From Acinetobacter defluvii (GTDB lineage: Bacteria; Pseudomonadota; Gammaproteobacteria; Pseudomonadales; Moraxellaceae), in assembly GCF_001704615.3 (NCBI RefSeq), contig NZ_CP029397.2, positions 1,984,001-2,048,000 on the forward strand: a stretch of 64,000 bases of DNA, written 5' to 3'. Both the position numbers and the translations under genes were made by a program. Positions 7,530 to 17,295 of the stretch are shown here, piece after piece. Below the pieces are notes generated by a model, which had not been told where the DNA came from, did no database searches, and was given only the letters and a program-made list of their open reading frames with translations. Within the stretch, counting starts at the first letter, position 1; every line of letters begins with the position of its first letter.

Positions 7530-8114
7530 TCAAACCCATGACTTCAATTTTGCAAAATGTGCTTTACGATCTGCCAAACCATTCGTACCACCATTAATTT
7601 TTTTGGTAATCGCTAAAACATCGTCCTGATCTGCCAATTCATTCAGCCTATTATCAGACCAATACTTACACGCTACCAGCATACCTACGCTTGGATAAGC
7701 GACAATCTCAGGATGATTTTCAAAATCAAAACCTAAAGCTTGGCCATACTTTCGATAGTTTGCACGTCCAGTGAGTTGAATAGGACCACGTCCTTTATAA
7801 CGCTTTCCATCACCTGCAATCACATTACCTAAATCTTTTCGACCTTCATACGCTGCACCAGATGCAATTTCTTCCATATATCGAAAGTTGCCAGATTCAT
7901 GTGCAAGTTGAGCAATGAAATGTACAAAACGATTTGCACTATCTAAAATCTTATAAGTACGCATGTGTACATTTGCTGCAAGTGCTAATTCATTAGCACG
8001 TACATCTGATGCACCTAGTTTTTTAAATAATGCTGTAAATGTGTCGCGACCAATAAAACCATCAGAATTCACACCTACATTCTTTTGCAGCTTTTTAATT
8101 TGATCTTTATTCAT
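7530..8114 (-). CDS. Endolysin, glycoside hydrolase family 19 type
   Basis: A 194-residue lysozyme of the chitinase-19 fold that cuts peptidoglycan glycan strands at the end of the lytic cycle. The N-terminal ~30 residues (LQKNVGVNSDGFIGRDTFTA) resemble a short peptidoglycan-binding repeat. The catalytic part has the expected Glu 73 (AQLAHESGNFRYMEE) and a second Glu at 81-82, plus the RGPIQLTGRANYRKYG motif at about 109-125. No signal peptide is present, so the holin upstream (stop overlapping this start) must provide access to the wall. It is the last gene of the late operon, 80 bases from attL. Confidence 0.88.
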   Translation of the reverse strand: MNKDQIKKLQKNVGVNSDGFIGRDTFTALFKKLGASDVRANELALAANVHMRTYKILDSANRFVHFIAQLAHESGNFRYMEEIASGAAYEGRKDLGNVIAGDGKRYKGRGPIQLTGRANYRKYGQALGFDFENHPEIVAYPSVGMLVACKYWSDNRLNELADQDDVLAITKKINGGTNGLADRKAHFAKLKSWV

Positions 8115-8494
8115 TAGCTTTGCCCTCCTTTGCCATTCCCAATAATTGAAATAAATGCAGCTTTAATTTCGGAAATAACTTCAGATAACGGCTTGCCTTT
8201 TAAGAGTGCGATTGATTGGTACACGATACCGATCGCAAGCAGACCAAAGACAGCAAAGATCAACATCACAAAACCTTGATACATCGTTGACTTTTCAAGC
8301 AAGTCAAAATGCTCAATAAAGGCAGAACCACCATACAAACTCACTGTCACACTTGCAACAAATTTACCAATTACAGCAAATGAGATTTTAATTTTCCCCT
8401 CTTTATCAATATCACCGCTTAACACTAATGCTAATAACGCCCCTACAACCGCTGGAACAACTTTGATGATCCACGGAATCGTATTTTCTTGCAT
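8114..8494 (-). CDS. Putative holin, 126 aa
   Basis: Starting at the ATG at 8494, which follows GAGGTGGGT, the protein has three likely membrane segments (about residues 8-26, 42-62 and 74-98) and a charged C-terminal tail. It has no recognisable family signature, but size, topology and location directly before the endolysin (one-base overlap) are those of a holin that times lysis. The alternative GTG at 8500 adds only two residues. Confidence 0.65.
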   Translation of the reverse strand: MQENTIPWIIKVVPAVVGALLALVLSGDIDKEGKIKISFAVIGKFVASVTVSLYGGSAFIEHFDLLEKSTMYQGFVMLIFAVFGLLAIGIVYQSIALLKGKPLSEVISEIKAAFISIIGNGKGGQS

Positions 8495-8507
8495 ACCCAC
8501 CTCAACT

Positions 8508-8550
8508 TTAAATAATAAAAACCCCGATCTTCGTATTAAAGATCAGGGTT
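8508..8550 (-). terminator. Terminator after the small lipoprotein gene
   Basis: On the minus strand a 12-bp stem (539-550 with 520-531 of the 8-kb block, that is 8539-8550 and 8520-8531) with one G-U pair and a 7-base loop is followed by TTTTTATTATTT. The plus-strand RNA would have a C-A mismatch at the same place, so the signal acts on minus-strand transcripts. Confidence 0.65.
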
Positions 8551-8570
8551 AGGTGTGGTTGTTTGGGTGA

Positions 8571-9026
8571 TTAATTCAATTTGCTTTTAAACTCTTTAGC
8601 AGCCTTATATAATTCACTCTCTTGCTGTCCAGTACGAATAATTCCATTAAATGTTCTACTCTTTGTTTTGATACTTAGAGATGAATTTTCTGCTGCAACT
8701 AAGCTATCAACAAGATCTTTATTTACATTCAACACAATGTAAGTACTCTCGCCGGTATTTGAATATTCTACATTCTCATCAGCCAATTTATATATATGCT
8801 GCTGATTATCCAAAACTAAATTTACTTGTTCTATTTCAGAATTATCATTTTCCACATCAAAAAACAAACTATAATTTTTATTTTCTGACTCTTTAATTGC
8901 CATTAGTGGGCACTGCTTCTCTTTACAAACTGTTTGCGATGCGAAAACTTTGTCTTCTGACATACTGCAAGCTTGCATTAATAATCCTGCAATAATCATC
9001 ATCAAAATGGTTCTAATTTTCTTCAA
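8571..9026 (-). CDS. Putative lipoprotein in the lysis region, 151 aa
   Basis: The N-terminus has a lysine pair, a hydrophobic stretch and a lipobox-like MQAC at about residue 20, so export and lipidation are likely. The rest is polar with alternating beta-type segments and no domain that I recognise. It lies between the holin and the wzy-like gene, has its own terminator, and is AT-rich. Prophage lipoproteins in this position can alter the envelope of the lysogen or block re-infection, but no motif supports a specific role. It could also be an unusual spanin component. Confidence 0.6.
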   Translation of the reverse strand: MKKIRTILMMIIAGLLMQACSMSEDKVFASQTVCKEKQCPLMAIKESENKNYSLFFDVENDNSEIEQVNLVLDNQQHIYKLADENVEYSNTGESTYIVLNVNKDLVDSLVAAENSSLSIKTKSRTFNGIIRTGQQESELYKAAKEFKSKLN

Positions 9027-9140
9027 GATTCACTCAACTTAAGGTTAAAGGATGAAATTTGCTTTAATTTATTAAATTTGATTGATATTTACAACTTAGA
9101 AGCTAAACTCTTTTCTGAATTTTACAAAAGACTTCATGTC

Positions 9141-10247
9141 ATGAATATGAATCAAAATCAGAAATACTTATTGGATCAAAGCTATATTTTTGGCACTTTG
9201 ATAGTAATTCAGTTTTTTATGTACTTCATGTACTTAAGAACTGAAAGTTACATTTTTTTAGGCACGTATTTTCTTATATCTTTACCATTATTAATGGTAT
9301 TGCTAAATAAAGCAATAAATCAGAAATTCTTCCTTCTTTTAGGTTTGATAACATTAATTTTAGCTACTTTTGGGTTGTTTTCACAAGAATTTCCAACCTT
9401 AATAACATATTACAACTTACTTTATGGTATCTCTTCATTAATTACTGCATATGCATTATTTACATTGCGAAATAGTGAAACGTTCATAAAAATTCTATTC
9501 TGGTGTTATACATCCCTTATTCTGTATTATTTTTATGCATTTGGATTTTCTGATCCAGACTTATACAATGAAGTATTAAAAGGCTCTAGTCGAAACTATT
9601 TAAGTGCAATTTTTGTCATCTTATTGGCTCTATTAGCACTGTCTTTTGAGAAAATTAAAAAGCCAACTCCTTTAATTTATCCATTAGTTACTTTCATTTG
9701 CTGTGTGGGATTGTTTGGTCGTAGCGGTATTGTATTCTCTTTAGTCATGCTTATATTTATTATGGCACGCCAGAAAAACTATAAACTGATAGGCGTTTTC
9801 TTTGCGACTATTATCGTCATTTGTATAATAAAATTTAATACTATTATTAATTTCATAGAACTAAACACCAATTTTACTAATGGATTGAGCTCAGAAAGAT
9901 CAATATTCTTAACTGAATATTTGACTGGTATTATGCATAATAATTCAGATTTTTTCTTTGGTAGAAAGCTTTCTGACTGTTGCTCATGGATTCAATCGTT
10001 TCAAAATAACCCCCATAATTCTTTTATAATGGGTCATCTGCGCTATGGAATAGCTCATACATTGCTATCTGTAGGAATATTAATATATATTGTTCTTTCG
10101 AGAAACCTGACCTTAACTTTATTTGGGGTAGTGATACTTAGTCGTTTTTTTGTGGATCAACTAGGTTTGTTTACTCCTTATGATACAGTATTGTTCTTTT
10201 TACTATTTATTATTCACTCAAACAATACTATTAAGAAAAGCGCTTAA
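9141..10247 (+). CDS. Wzy-like O-antigen/capsule polymerase family membrane protein
   Basis: A very hydrophobic 368-residue protein with about 10-11 membrane segments. A large loop before the last spans contains QNNPHNSFIMGHLRYG, typical of the Wzy/O-antigen ligase family, whose members join repeat units of surface polysaccharide at the periplasmic face. It is the only late-region gene on the plus strand, AT-rich and between a lipoprotein and the tail fibre, so it is probably a lysogenic conversion gene. The start is uncertain: ATG 9141 is used, while a TTG at 9078 would add 21 residues. No strong ribosome binding site is seen at either. Confidence 0.75.
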   Translation: MNMNQNQKYLLDQSYIFGTLIVIQFFMYFMYLRTESYIFLGTYFLISLPLLMVLLNKAINQKFFLLLGLITLILATFGLFSQEFPTLITYYNLLYGISSLITAYALFTLRNSETFIKILFWCYTSLILYYFYAFGFSDPDLYNEVLKGSSRNYLSAIFVILLALLALSFEKIKKPTPLIYPLVTFICCVGLFGRSGIVFSLVMLIFIMARQKNYKLIGVFFATIIVICIIKFNTIINFIELNTNFTNGLSSERSIFLTEYLTGIMHNNSDFFFGRKLSDCCSWIQSFQNNPHNSFIMGHLRYGIAHTLLSVGILIYIVLSRNLTLTLFGVVILSRFFVDQLGLFTPYDTVLFFLLFIIHSNNTIKKSA

Positions 10248-10258
10248 TGCGCTTTTCT
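10234..10258. terminator. Hairpin shared by the convergent wzy-like and tail fibre genes
   Basis: AGAAAAGCGC at 10234-10243 and GCGCTTTTCT at 10249-10258 form a perfect 10-bp stem with a 5-base loop. It contains the stop codon of the wzy-like gene and reaches the last codon of the tail fibre gene, so it can end transcription from both sides, although the T-tracts are within the stem. Confidence 0.6.
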
Positions 10259-12692
10259 AACTTAAATCAATATGAATGCCAGCATTATTCCATAGGGTTG
10301 AATTGCTTGCGCTAATTAAACCTAGAATATCTAAAATTCGGTTTTTAATAACGCGTTTTTTTACGATTGACCCATTATTCCAATTAAAAACTAAAGGATT
10401 TGCTGTATCTCGACGCTGAATACGAACAGTATAATTTCCAGCTGTCAGCGCAGTTGGTGAAAAAACAAACTCAACGTCTTGGTATCCTGTTGTATTGATA
10501 TTTGAAATAGCACTTGTAGCTATCACAGAACCACTACTATTAAGTATTTCAACAAAAGTGTTTGTACTTACTCCTGTCATGCGAATACGAACCTTCGTTA
10601 CACTTAGACTACGTTTTAGTCCAATAGCAATATCAATTGTCGCTGCACTTGTTTCTAATGAATACTCCCCCCAATCTAAACTAGAGTCTTTATAAGTAAT
10701 TCGTTGAGCTTCATAGCTATTTAATGCTGAGAACATTTGTTTTTTAGTCATTCTAACATCTAGGCGAGACATCAACGCCATGTTAGAACTTCGAAAATCC
10801 GCATAACTTTGAACACTGAGATTTTCCCCATAATCTACAAATGACGGATACCCGCCACTTTGACCGTTTGCAAGCGTAGTATCACCAGCAATATAAAGTT
10901 GGGCAGTTGTGTACCAACTCTCAAGATTTTGCGTCGCAAAAGTAGCAAGTAATGATCTTGCGTTTCCTAATGAACACATCATCAATAATTCTTTTTTACC
11001 AAAATTGTATGGATCAACATATGGAGCGTGAATTTCACGTGCCATGTTTAAATTTGCTCCCCAACCGCTTGTACCTTCAAGATTGTATGTTTTATTGTAT
11101 TTACCATTTACGCCTGCACCCATACGCCAAAAACATATTAATTGATCATCGTAATAACATATTGTTGGTTCTGCTGAGCCACCTGATTCAAATTGTGCAG
11201 CTTGAGTTACAGCAATATCAGTTGAAAGACTATAATCAAAAATTGTAGTTGATCGATAAATGCGGCAAGAACCGTCTAGTCCATAACTTGGCACTAACAA
11301 ATAACCTGTCGGTGTAATTATTGAATTACCCCATGTAAATTGATTTGTTGGGAGTGTGATTTTACGAGTGTTTTCTACAGTATTATTTGTGCAGTTGTAA
11401 ACTAGTAAATAAGTCTCAAATGTATTTGAGCTAGTTTGCATAGCAAATTTAATCAATAGACGGTTAGCGTATTGAGGCATGATCGAGATATTAATGTCAC
11501 GAATATCATGCCCTTGTGGGCTTGTTAATAATACTTGTTTTGTTACTGTATTATTTTTATTTCTATCAATTATATACATAACTAAATGTGACGAAACACT
11601 TGTATTGTAATAATGATTTTGTCCACATCGCACAGCTATATATTCTTTACCATTTGCAATAGATGAACATCCAAATCCAGAGTAACGATTATTAGCATCT
11701 ACATGCTGACCAAATTCATCCTCCAGCGTGATGATTCCGTTCTTATTCGCCCCTTTCCGATATTCAGCTTTCATTATTCGGTTATGATTTGAAAAGCGTA
11801 AATTACCATTACCCTTAAATTTTGATGTATCAAAATTAGAATTATCTGCACTAACTGTAAAGCCATCTGGCAGTTCTGTCTTAGGCGGTGCAATGGTTAA
11901 AGAATCTGTTGAATCGACATTAGTTGTAGCACTTGCCCCAAAATCAAATACTGTCAGAAAATCTGATCTTTTTTTCCAAGAGCCTTTTTTATACTGGTAT
12001 AAACTTGCCCCCATTTCTGCTGAATTTTCTGAAAAACTGTTAACAAAAACTACTTTGCCATCGAATGTATCTAAATCCGATAAATCAGAATAATAATTAA
12101 CTACTTCGACTCTCTCAACATTAATTTTTTCTTGTGTTTTACCAGTTAGCGCATCAAAAACAAAGTCAGTTGTTATGCCTTCAAATGATGAATCTCCTGT
12201 TACGAGTGCGATCATTTGATCAATGTATTTTTTTAAGGATACATCACGCAAGATATAATCAGCTTGGAATATATTGTCTTGATTATCAATGTATTCTTTC
12301 AGCTGATTATCTACCAATATTCTGTCTGAAATTTCTTTACCAATTCTTTTTGATAACAACCAGTCTGAAAGACCAAGCTCCTGAAGCTTCAACCATATCC
12401 AGTCAAAATCTTTATTTACAGATTGTGGGCGAAATGAGTTGTTATAAGACTGATAATCTGTAGTGCGTGAGAAAGGTGTATTACGCTGAATAGTAATTAA
12501 AGCTCCATCTATTGGCGCTATATTAAAAATAATACTCCCATTTACTAAAGACCAATCACCAACTAAAGGCTCAATATCATCAATCGTGATAATTAAATGA
12601 TCCTGATTTTCACAATCAAATCCGAGTGCAAAACTTTTTGTTATGCCATTGCCAATATATTCAATGTAGGGTGTTTGCTCTGACACTGCCAT
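10257..12692 (-). CDS. Tail fibre / tailspike with T7-type N-terminal anchor
   Basis: The first ~150 residues match the N-terminal particle-binding domain of podovirus tail fibres (YIEYIGNGITKSFALGFD near the start, TPFSRTTDYQSYNNSFRPQS in the middle). The rest, about 260-680, is a beta-rich region with repeated YDD/FWR and GGxP-type blade segments that suggest a sialidase-like propeller. A final ~100 residues form a jelly-roll-like domain. This is the receptor-binding protein and may bind or cut capsule. It is beside a polysaccharide polymerase gene, which fits an exchangeable host-range module. The enzymatic role is inferred. Confidence 0.8.
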   Translation of the reverse strand: MAVSEQTPYIEYIGNGITKSFALGFDCENQDHLIITIDDIEPLVGDWSLVNGSIIFNIAPIDGALITIQRNTPFSRTTDYQSYNNSFRPQSVNKDFDWIWLKLQELGLSDWLLSKRIGKEISDRILVDNQLKEYIDNQDNIFQADYILRDVSLKKYIDQMIALVTGDSSFEGITTDFVFDALTGKTQEKINVERVEVVNYYSDLSDLDTFDGKVVFVNSFSENSAEMGASLYQYKKGSWKKRSDFLTVFDFGASATTNVDSTDSLTIAPPKTELPDGFTVSADNSNFDTSKFKGNGNLRFSNHNRIMKAEYRKGANKNGIITLEDEFGQHVDANNRYSGFGCSSIANGKEYIAVRCGQNHYYNTSVSSHLVMYIIDRNKNNTVTKQVLLTSPQGHDIRDINISIMPQYANRLLIKFAMQTSSNTFETYLLVYNCTNNTVENTRKITLPTNQFTWGNSIITPTGYLLVPSYGLDGSCRIYRSTTIFDYSLSTDIAVTQAAQFESGGSAEPTICYYDDQLICFWRMGAGVNGKYNKTYNLEGTSGWGANLNMAREIHAPYVDPYNFGKKELLMMCSLGNARSLLATFATQNLESWYTTAQLYIAGDTTLANGQSGGYPSFVDYGENLSVQSYADFRSSNMALMSRLDVRMTKKQMFSALNSYEAQRITYKDSSLDWGEYSLETSAATIDIAIGLKRSLSVTKVRIRMTGVSTNTFVEILNSSGSVIATSAISNINTTGYQDVEFVFSPTALTAGNYTVRIQRRDTANPLVFNWNNGSIVKKRVIKNRILDILGLISASNSTLWNNAGIHIDLS

Positions 12693-12704
12693 GGTAAATT
12701 CACC

Positions 12705-14390
12705 TTAATATTCAAAATCTAAGGTGGCTTCAATAACACCACCGTCCGTTCTCCAATTAGGCCTGTCATTCGCTTCGTTTTGTCTGTGTATTTTTCCGAT
12801 GCGTTCAGGTGAATCAGTGATTGCTCCAGCTAGGGAATCCATTTCATCATCTTCTTGTTCTGTGATTGCTGGATTAAAAGCACTGAATTTTTTATAAACT
12901 GCAGAGTTATTTTCACCCCCTTCAGGCTTATCAATAATTGACGTATGCACCCATAAAAGACCAGATAATAATGGACCTTCAAGCGCATCTAAAATACGTT
13001 TATTTTTTGGTTTTGTATTATGTTTTTCAGTGACACCACATTTTATTTTTCTTGCCTTTAATGCACCTTTAAGAGCTGCAGGAGCAAAACCACCAATACC
13101 GTTGGTTTCTATCGTTACCCTTGGTGCATGGAATTGTTCAATCAGATCGCATAATTGCCATACCTGGCCACCATTAATATGACCATTTTCATTATGTTCA
13201 ACAACAGGACCAACCAGATTAAGCGATCTATGCCAATACTTATTTCCGAAATCATCATGTAGCACCAATGCAGTAGATGAAATATCAGATTTAGTTTTAC
13301 CAGATGATGGGTCCCACTGCAGAGTGATACCAACAATTTGTCGTTCGCCCAACATCATGATGTACTGACCATTCGCACGACGAAGTACAGGCTCACACTC
13401 ATAAGGAATCATGAAGCTAGGATCAAGACGCACATCACCAACAGGCTTGGCATGCATCTGATATTGGGAATCCCATTCGTTTAAAGTTTTACATTCTTCA
13501 CGACGTGCTTCCATTTCTTCAGGTGTAAATCGCTCTGCCCATATACCTTCAGAATAAAAATCCACAACAAAAGCAGATTTTTTTAAAACTACCTTAAATA
13601 GATCACCAGATTTAAAGCATTCATAATCTTCGCCTTTATGAAGATATTTTGAACCCTCACCAATTCCAGAGAAAGCATGAATAGGATTAAAATTAATCGT
13701 ATAAACTTTATCTGCTTCAGCTTTTTTAATTCGCCTTTCATGCTCAAACATTTTCAGCACCAATACGCTTACTCTTCTTAATTTTTTAATTTCGTCATAC
13801 AGAGAGTCATGAGAGTGAGGTGTGCCAATCCAAAGCTTTTTTGCACCTGGAATAGCAATATGAGTTTGCTCAGATAATCGAAAGCGCAATTTTTCACGCT
13901 GATCAGGTGTACCTGTTGTTTTAGGAGTTTCAACGTCATCATTTTGAATGAATGTAGCACGATGCCCTGTTACCCCGGAAAGAATACCTTTTGATAACAT
14001 TGTGCCGTATCGAATATCCTTTGAGCCTTGAACCCACCACCGTTCAGTCTCTCCGCTTCTACGCTTTACAGATTCATTTCCGATACAGAGCGGATGATTT
14101 TCAAGAACGTTTTTCGTACCATTTGAGCATTTGTAAGCATCAGGATCGGTTGTGCCTTGATGCAAAATCATAGTTTCTTCAGGCCAACAATAAATTACCC
14201 ATGCATTAAACACATCCAACATGCTTGATTTAGAGTGTCCACGTGGCAGCATCAATAACGCAGTACGCCCATTGATATACCAATACTCTAAAAACTCACA
14301 TACTCGAACATGAAAATCAGGTACTTTCCATCCCTGAAATTCAGCCCACAGTAGAAAGAATGCAAGAAAACTAATTTTTGGCTTAGTCAT
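12705..14390 (-). CDS. Terminase large subunit (DNA maturase B-like)
   Basis: The 561-residue packaging motor shows an ATPase domain with Walker A PRGHSKSS at 49-56 and Walker B IQNDD at about 148-152. The nuclease domain begins near Asp 360 (GITLQWDPSSGKTKSD) and has later acidic residues near 420 (TIETNG) and 520 (EDDEMDSL). The order, with the motor late in the cluster and next to the tail fibre, resembles T7-type and related podoviruses. The start codon overlaps the stop of the preceding small gene, which is the probable small subunit. Confidence 0.88.
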   Translation of the reverse strand: MTKPKISFLAFFLLWAEFQGWKVPDFHVRVCEFLEYWYINGRTALLMLPRGHSKSSMLDVFNAWVIYCWPEETMILHQGTTDPDAYKCSNGTKNVLENHPLCIGNESVKRRSGETERWWVQGSKDIRYGTMLSKGILSGVTGHRATFIQNDDVETPKTTGTPDQREKLRFRLSEQTHIAIPGAKKLWIGTPHSHDSLYDEIKKLRRVSVLVLKMFEHERRIKKAEADKVYTINFNPIHAFSGIGEGSKYLHKGEDYECFKSGDLFKVVLKKSAFVVDFYSEGIWAERFTPEEMEARREECKTLNEWDSQYQMHAKPVGDVRLDPSFMIPYECEPVLRRANGQYIMMLGERQIVGITLQWDPSSGKTKSDISSTALVLHDDFGNKYWHRSLNLVGPVVEHNENGHINGGQVWQLCDLIEQFHAPRVTIETNGIGGFAPAALKGALKARKIKCGVTEKHNTKPKNKRILDALEGPLLSGLLWVHTSIIDKPEGGENNSAVYKKFSAFNPAITEQEDDEMDSLAGAITDSPERIGKIHRQNEANDRPNWRTDGGVIEATLDFEY

Positions 14391-14698
14391 TAGCTTACAC
14401 GCTGTCTAACTTTTGCCGCTTCTTCTTCTGCCTTCTTAATCAATTGCTGTTCATATTTTTCTTGTGTTTCAGCAGTAGCACTAATTGGTGGAAGTTTCCC
14501 ATTTTTAAAAGCTAGTACTCGTTCAATTGTTGCAAGCACACCTGCAGTATCTTTTGAAATTTTGTATAGAAAACCTTTATCACCTCGTCCCTGTTTATCT
14601 GCAATTGAAGTATTGATAGCTGCACAAGTTGTAATGATGAAATCATCTGCAACTTCTTCTGCTAGTTTTTCCATTTTTTCAACTTGATCGTCACGCAT
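14390..14698 (-). CDS. Probable terminase small subunit (DNA maturase A-like)
   Basis: A 102-residue helical, charged protein directly upstream of the large terminase and overlapping it by one base, which is the usual place for the DNA-recognising small subunit. No HTH motif is obvious and similarity by eye is weak. Its ATG directly follows a hairpin and a run of six T bases, with only AGGG in the hairpin arm as a ribosome binding candidate. Confidence 0.55.
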   Translation of the reverse strand: MRDDQVEKMEKLAEEVADDFIITTCAAINTSIADKQGRGDKGFLYKISKDTAGVLATIERVLAFKNGKLPPISATAETQEKYEQQLIKKAEEEAAKVRQRVS

Positions 14699-14731
14699 AA
14701 AAAAGCCCTATCATCATGTTTCGATAGGGCT
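14699..14731 (-). promoter_or_regulatory. Hairpin plus T-tract abutting the start of the small terminase gene
   Basis: On the minus strand the stem is AGCCCTATC (14723-14731) with GATAGGGCT (14704-14712), followed by T bases at 14699-14704 and then directly by the ATG at 14698. It has the form of a terminator, but there is no room for a promoter or separate ribosome binding site before the gene. Confidence 0.6.
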
Positions 14732-14766
14732 AGTGTTGCTGTGAAAGACTTGTGTTTGGTTGGGTA

Positions 14767-17292
14767 CTATTGGACTACACGCTCAAAATCAGGCATTTGT
14801 ATATCAGAAAGATCATCACCCCAAAAGCGTGTTTTATCATGCTGACGTTCAGCTTTCCGTAAAACTTTTTCACGATATCCTGGTGCAATGGTATCTTGCA
14901 ATTCATCAAAAATCATACGGTTCAGCACAGCTTTTGTGTACCAAAGATTTTGTCCCGGTATTTTTCCTTTAATAGCTTTAAAAGCCTCATTCCCTGCATT
15001 GGTTTCAATGCCATTGGCGAGTTGAGTAGCATTACCTAAAGTCACATTAAGTGCAGTTTTTACATCAGATCCAAAAGGACCAGTTAAAACATTCTCAGTA
15101 CTTCGCCCTGTTGGATCCATACCGGCAACAACGATATCTCCCATGATCGCCAAACCACCACCTTGAGCAATCGAACGTTTCATAAAGTCCACTGTCTTTT
15201 CAGGATCGTCACTGTCCCACATGGTGAGCGGATCATTGCCGTTTACAATTTCACGAAGCTGTACTACAAATGCACCAAGTAACGAAGTTAGCGCAACCAA
15301 TGAAGCACCATAAGTTGCTTTGCTCATTGTTGTTGGTCTGCTAAAAGTTCGGCTACCGTGGCGCATAAGCATAGCTGCTGGGAATGATTTAAACTGCAGC
15401 ATTGAGCGTAGGATCTCACCCATTGCAGTACCTTTACGTAAACCGCCAGTCATCCATGTTTTTTCACGTAAACCAGCTTCAATGACAGCCATGCCTTGCT
15501 CATCTAACAAATGCGCTTGAAAGCGTGAAGCTGCTTCGTCACGTACTCGTTTTGGATCTCCAAATTGAGTCAGCAAGTTATCAGGGATTTGATAGATGGA
15601 TCGGGCGCTCATGAGTTGATTACCTTTACGATCTAAAACTGGCTCAGCCAAACGCATGATTTCCCATGTACGTTCATTTAAACCTGTACCTTGCAGCAGC
15701 TCACGGTCAATTGCTTCTAAATCATTCCATGATTTTTCACGTGTTAAACGTCCGTACTTATCCATCAGCATTTTTGAAAAACCAACTTTATTGGCTGCTG
15801 TTAAAGCATTTAATCCAGATAGTCTTAATACTTGGGTTGCCAATGAGCTTGACAGTTTTGCAGCCTTTTCCGCTTTACCATGCACTGATGTTAAGCCATC
15901 GTCTGACCAACGCGTAATTGTACCTAACATCTCTTCAGTGGCTAAACCTAGGCTGTGTGCCAACTCTCGATCTGCTTTATTTTTTGGGTTTAATTGTCCG
16001 ATGACTTCGCCAAAGATTTTACGATACGCAATGTCGTGGATCTGCGCTGTTTTAAATGTCATTGCTTGGTCAGTCAATGATGCAAGCGTAGTACCACCCA
16101 ACATTGATGCAACATTTGTAGAGCGATAAGTTAAACCGATATTTGCCAATACTTCATTTTCTGGCATGTTTGCACCCATAAATTCATCAAACATGACTTG
16201 AGAGCGATTCAAACCCTTTTTAGTATCATTTGAATCAACACCTTTCTCCCAATCTTTTTGACGTGCTGCATCCATAAGAATACGCATAGCACCTTTGGGG
16301 TTACTCCCTAAGTTTTCGACCAGAGCAATGTCTTTAGATAGTCCATTGATATGCGCTTCAACTAGATCTACAAACTGCATACCACCGTATTTCTCTTGAT
16401 ACTCAAGCCAAGCATCAGCATTTTTGAAATGTAGTACACGGCTTTCACTATGTTTACTAGTGACTTTAGAGTTACCACCAAAATTATTTCGCCCAATCTC
16501 TAATTTGTTTGCACCATTACTGGTGATTGAGTCGTATGAATATTCTAATAATGCTTTGATTTCCGCATCAGAATATAAAGAACCATCTTCTTTGACATAC
16601 ATTTCACGATCAATCACATTTTCAGCATCACGTACCCATTGGTCTTTTTTGGCTTCAATCAGTTTCTGTGCGCTATGGGTTTGAGGTAATGCCCAATTAT
16701 CAAGCTTTCCAATATCACCACCAGAGCGATTAAAACGCTCTCGCATCCCTTCAAAAACTTCGCCCATCTTGTTAGAAATCTGTTTGGCCAGCGCATTACC
16801 TGAGCTTTCACCAAAGCGTTCTTTGATAATGTCATGCACCAATGCTTTATCAGTCCATACGCCAATACCTCCTTTTACGTTTGTGTAAAAATCCATGAGC
16901 TCACCACGATAAATCCCTGCAATGGCACGTGCTTGTGAACTAAAAGACTGAATGCCTGACATGTCGCCGTGTGGTGCAATCATACGATCGACAACTTGGG
17001 AAGCTGGTAAGCTTGGGTGATCCAACTGATTTAAATTTCGTGCCTGAATAATAATGTCATTTGCAGCTATTTTATTTTTACGTCTAACCTCGCCTAAAAT
17101 ATCCTGGGCAATCCGTTGACCAGCCGCAGAAATACGATCGTTCAAGCTCATGTTTTGCCATTTTTGACGATCTTCACGTGCTAAGTTTTGCATTGTCTTG
17201 GTAATGCTTTTTTCAACTGCCGCAACTTCTTGTGCGTTTAATGTTTGTTTGCCTAGGGCTTGTGCTACGGCTTGTTTACATTGGTCTTTCAT
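14767..17292 (-). CDS. Large internal virion / core protein, 841 aa
   Basis: A long, helical protein without membrane signal, located between the transglycosylase core protein and terminase. Its place at the end of the core-protein series, its size and its polar helical composition fit an internal (ejected) virion protein of a podovirus, comparable in position to T7 gp16. I see no catalytic motif. A short hydrophobic segment near residues 640-665 (ASLVALTSLLGAFVV) might insert in a membrane during DNA ejection. The start is six bases after the upstream stop. Confidence 0.65.
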   Translation of the reverse strand: MKDQCKQAVAQALGKQTLNAQEVAAVEKSITKTMQNLAREDRQKWQNMSLNDRISAAGQRIAQDILGEVRRKNKIAANDIIIQARNLNQLDHPSLPASQVVDRMIAPHGDMSGIQSFSSQARAIAGIYRGELMDFYTNVKGGIGVWTDKALVHDIIKERFGESSGNALAKQISNKMGEVFEGMRERFNRSGGDIGKLDNWALPQTHSAQKLIEAKKDQWVRDAENVIDREMYVKEDGSLYSDAEIKALLEYSYDSITSNGANKLEIGRNNFGGNSKVTSKHSESRVLHFKNADAWLEYQEKYGGMQFVDLVEAHINGLSKDIALVENLGSNPKGAMRILMDAARQKDWEKGVDSNDTKKGLNRSQVMFDEFMGANMPENEVLANIGLTYRSTNVASMLGGTTLASLTDQAMTFKTAQIHDIAYRKIFGEVIGQLNPKNKADRELAHSLGLATEEMLGTITRWSDDGLTSVHGKAEKAAKLSSSLATQVLRLSGLNALTAANKVGFSKMLMDKYGRLTREKSWNDLEAIDRELLQGTGLNERTWEIMRLAEPVLDRKGNQLMSARSIYQIPDNLLTQFGDPKRVRDEAASRFQAHLLDEQGMAVIEAGLREKTWMTGGLRKGTAMGEILRSMLQFKSFPAAMLMRHGSRTFSRPTTMSKATYGASLVALTSLLGAFVVQLREIVNGNDPLTMWDSDDPEKTVDFMKRSIAQGGGLAIMGDIVVAGMDPTGRSTENVLTGPFGSDVKTALNVTLGNATQLANGIETNAGNEAFKAIKGKIPGQNLWYTKAVLNRMIFDELQDTIAPGYREKVLRKAERQHDKTRFWGDDLSDIQMPDFERVVQ

Positions 17293-17295
17293 TGA

